64,000 bases of DNA, from positions 64,386,468 to 64,450,467 of the forward strand of contig NC_084838.1 in NCBI RefSeq assembly GCF_033115175.1. The letters run 5' to 3'. The notes beneath the pieces are model-generated. The model was not told the origin of the DNA. It saw only the letters and a list, made by a program, of their open reading frames with translations, and did not search any database. Shown here in pieces: positions 61,036-64,000 of the stretch (its first letter is position 1; every line of letters starts with the position of its first letter). The stretch is from Lepus europaeus. Taxonomy: Eukaryota; Chordata; Mammalia; Lagomorpha; Leporidae. A program made the position numbers and the translations under genes.

Positions 61036-61288
61036 TATATTAAAAAATTAATCATTGGTTACAACACTAAAATATTTTAAACCAAAACTTTCTTAGTAAT
61101 TGCTATACTTTAAAGACCTAAACTACTGCCTGTGTGTGACAGGATCTTAACAAATGACAGTGAATAAAAAGTGTTGTGAATGTGGCTATAACAAACACTT
61201 TAAATATAGACAAAGTGCTTCTGGGAAGTTTTAACAAATTCTGCTTGTGTTCAATATAAGTTCTGTAACAAAAAGTGATTGACAGGTT

Positions 61289-61572
61289 TTATTTATTTAT
61301 TTTTATTTAAGAGGCAGAGAAAGAAAAGACAAAAGGAAAAGTTATTTCACTCTGAGATGGCCGAAGCTGGAAACGGGCAGGAGCTAAGAATAAGGAACTC
61401 AACCTAAATTTCCCACATGGTTGAGAAGAACATGGTCATTACATCCATTATCAGGGCCTCCCAGGATCTGCATTTCTAGGGAGCTGGAGTCTGTAGTTGA
61501 AGACTAGAACAGAACACAGGCATTTGAATGTGAAATGTGGGCATTTTATCTATGAGACAACATCTTTGCCTA
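61289..61572 (-). mobile_element. C-repeat SINE, very diverged
   Basis: 'ttttatttatttatttttat', 'aagaggcagagaaag', 'tctgagatggccgaagctgg', 'tttcccacatgg', 'catttctagggagctggagt', 'agacaacatctttgcc'. The oldest-looking C-repeat of the window. Confidence 0.7.
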
Positions 61573-61639
61573 TTGATAATTTCTTTAATATAAACTTTTT
61601 AAATGCATGTTTAATAATGACATTATTAGAAATAATCAA

Positions 61640-61735
61640 ATTGTGACTTCCAGCTCTGTGACTTAACTGAATTTTTAATCTTGGGACAGTTACTACTATC
61701 AGAAAACTTCTATTTTCTCATCTGAGAAACAATTT
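61640..61735 (+). mobile_element. MIR fragment
   Basis: 'ttccagctctgtgacttaac', 'atcttgggacagttacta' and 'ttctattttctcatctgaga' follow MIR sense order. Confidence 0.5.
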
Positions 61736-64000
61736 TCTCTCATCTACCTTAGTATATTTTTGTAGAATTATCCAAGAAAGCAAATGTAGCAGCATGATCT
61801 GTTTGTGTGTGTATGTGTTTGTTTGTGATGTCTGATTGTGGAGGATTACAAAAAAAAAAAAAAAATGACTTGAGAGGAAAGTAGCCATAATGAATTCAAA
61901 GACTTCACTATAAATTAGACACATAGAGGGCTGGAGGTAATGCCAGTATCTGGCCCTTTCTCCATTAGGTTGTATAGTTTTTAATTAATATACACTGGGT
62001 TCTTACATATGTATATTTTTCTTACTAAACATCAAGATAAGGTTCATAAGTTTGTAAAAAGTCCTTTCTTAAATTTATGTTGAAAAAGTACAATGGTATA
62101 TTAGGTTTTTTTTTCCCCCAACAAAGTAGCAAGATTAAAATGCAGTTAAAATACATTTTAAGGTGGGCTTTGGAAAACATAATGCAGTTCTCTGGCTCAT
62201 GTACATAATTTTAATTTGTATAGAAATTCATAATGACATCTATGAATACGTAAAATAAGATAGTTCTTGGAACTATTAGTTAATGTGGGAATATTGTTTC
62301 TAAGGCGTAGACATGACTCTGAACTTGAGAAGCAGAGCCAAAAAGCCAAGCCCATTGCTTATGTAGGTTCAGTTTATTTGGTTATCTAACTGGGAAGGAA
62401 ATGTGTCTTTCTGAAAGACCCTAACTAACTGGGAAGGAAATGTATCTTTCTGAAAGACCCTAACTACGTTTGCTTCACTTTGAAGAAATTTAGAGCCAAG
62501 ATGGCTTACTGAATTGTCACTAATTTTTCCAATTTATTTGGAAGTAATTATTGCTTCTTTGAGGGAAAATTCGTGCAAAGCTATTCAATTAGTTGTAAAT
62601 TGCCTCATTATCTTTTATAGTTCATCTCTGTTTTTATTTTTAATTTACTTTCACCATTAATTTTCTTTAATTAACGATTGACATGAAAAAAATTCTTACA
62701 TCAGCTGCTTAGATAATTAATACTTTCCTATGGATTCCTTTAGAGATAGTAATATGTTAATGGATGCTTTGGTTTGATCTGTGCCTTGTTTTCACTCTGA
62801 AAATGGTACCTCTACAGATTAGACAGAAATCACACAATATAAGCAAATGAGTTATTTTAAGTTCTAAGGTTAATGTATGGTCTAGTTCTAGCCTATAAAC
62901 AGTTATCAAATGGGTCAAATTGCCATTATTATTACTTTCTTTGGTGGTTGACTCTCCTGAAAGACTTCCTTTTCAGCCACAGCTGGACAACATGAAAGTA
63001 ACATTTGTATCACTTCTACATCTTTAAAGTGCAAATGATTCTGTGAAGAAGAGGCATTTTTCATTTAATTTGGTCCTGTGACACAGCTGTGCTAAGAAAT
63101 GTGTGTCCATACTTCAGCACAAGGATACCAAATATTTTATCCTAGTCTGCCCTCACCACAGACCTTTGCACTAGTAGATCTCGTGTGATACCTCATTAGA
63201 TAGAATAATTGTGGCAAGGGTGTGACCTTGTACCTCTGAAGCAGTCTCCCATTCGATGGATGGTGGGAATGACTAAGTGGGTCAGTCTCTGAAGATTGTG
63301 AGCCATTCGTTCTCATTAGCTGCCAGCCACAAAACTCCAACGCACCAAGTTGTTGGAGAAATGCGGCGGTTTATTGAAGACATTTCTGTGTCTGCCTCTC
63401 TTCAGGCAATCAGCAGTTCAAAGAACATAAATTAACTGAAAACTCGGGTATAAATAGCATCACTTTATTTTTGCCATATGAAGCTCTTTGCTTTCATTTA
63501 CTCTGATTTGATATTAATCATCAATCGTAATTTCATAGGTGCTTATCCTTTAGAATTTGGTTAAATGAAGAAGGAAAAAGGCACTTCTGGTGTCCCTATT
63601 AAAATGTATAAAAGCGATATTGGTTTCAATTGTACTTGAGATGTGTGCAATGTAATGTCTCCCTTTTTTAGGAAGAGATAAAGAACAAATGTATATTTAA
63701 ACCTGGAAGTAAACGTCCTCTGTAATTACTGCATGAAAAGGGTATATAATCTGCTTGCTTAGGCTTATTCTACTTAATGAAATATAATTTTTGGAAGGGG
63801 GATGGTGACTAAATGATTTAAAGCAAATAGGAAAGATTGAAGCACAACAGAAAAGGGGATTTTCTAATTTTTAGGAAGAAAAGGAAAAAAAAATTCTGAG
63901 TACTTCACATTTTAAGATAAATTGATAAGTTTTGTGCTGTTTACATATGGTTTTAAAAACAAATATGCTGGCTGTAGTGCAATGGGAGAGAAGTGGCCTA
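61736..64000. other. AT-rich stretch to the window end
   Basis: Only the 39-bp tandem duplication (62387-62466), an A15 run (61850-61865) and a slightly GC-richer, CpG-bearing patch at 63140-63420 stand out. No gene or named repeat. The ORF at 63137-63340 lacks motifs. Confidence 0.5.
62387..62466. repeat. Tandem duplication, 2 x 39 bp
   Basis: The unit starting 'taactgggaaggaaatgt' and ending 'aaagaccctaac' occurs twice head to tail (62387-62425 and 62426-62464) with a single G/A difference at the 19th base. Four bases of microhomology ('taac') at the unit ends suggest replication slippage. Confidence 0.95.

Noticed and set aside
1-64000. CRISPR arrays, operons, bacterial or phage modules
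   Set aside because: Base composition, retroposons with target-site duplications, MIRs, MaLR/ERVL LTRs and a CpG island show this is mammalian nuclear DNA; no regularly spaced direct repeats occur.

Overview
This is mammalian nuclear DNA, almost certainly from a lagomorph (rabbit, Oryctolagus cuniculus, or a close relative). The diagnostic evidence is about 28 copies, in both orientations, of the tRNA-derived lagomorph C-repeat SINE (CSINE). A full copy has a tRNA-like head, a body with recurring blocks such as 'ggcccaagtccttgggccc' and 'ctcctggctcctggctt', a CT-rich stretch and an (AATAAA)n or poly-A tail. Rabbit-type L1 3' ends are also present. The rest is AT-rich and intron-like or intergenic. 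I find no open reading frame that I can support as a host protein-coding gene: nearly all ORFs over 60 codons lie in SINEs, L1s, an LTR or a CpG island, or are chance ORFs in AT-rich sequence.

Layout. 1-9.7 kb: a mariner-type MITE at the left edge, L1 ends, several SINEs and a three-layer nest (an MST/MaLR-like LTR split by a minus-strand L1 that itself carries a truncated SINE). 9.7-22.2 kb: AT-rich sequence with MIRs, a probable LTR-like block at 12.6-13.3 kb, an ancient L1 at 15.8-17.1 kb with an unclassified insert, two SINEs and a younger L1 tail. 22.2-30.8 kb: a SINE-poor stretch with two MIRs, a complete MER2/Tigger1-type MITE at 24.7-25.3 kb, a decayed endogenous-retrovirus gag-pro remnant at 29.5-29.95 kb and a rabbit L1 3' end. 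30.8-37.2 kb: dense repeats (SINEs, MITE, L1 with a SINE inside, and an ERVL-type MLT2 LTR holding a mariner MITE). 37.2-47.4 kb: free of SINEs and centred on a strong CpG island at about 41.06-42.05 kb. 47.4-64 kb: AT-rich sequence with SINEs, MIRs, an L1 fragment at 60.2-61.0 kb and a 39-bp tandem duplication.

The only sign of a host gene is the CpG island. It has GC boxes, consensus plus-strand splice donors at 41486 and 42158, and an acceptor-flanked candidate exon at 42053-42157. I read it as the promoter and 5'-untranslated exon(s) of a gene transcribed rightward, whose coding exons lie beyond the window or are too short to recognise by eye. A minus-strand donor-like site at 41069-41074 leaves a divergent promoter open. 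I could not identify the gene.

The repeats record a relative history: MIRs, ancient L1 and MLT2/MER2 are oldest, then the MST-like LTR, the mariner MITE and rabbit L1, then C-repeats, several with intact 9-14 bp target-site duplications. I found no RNA gene, CRISPR array or previously undescribed molecular system.
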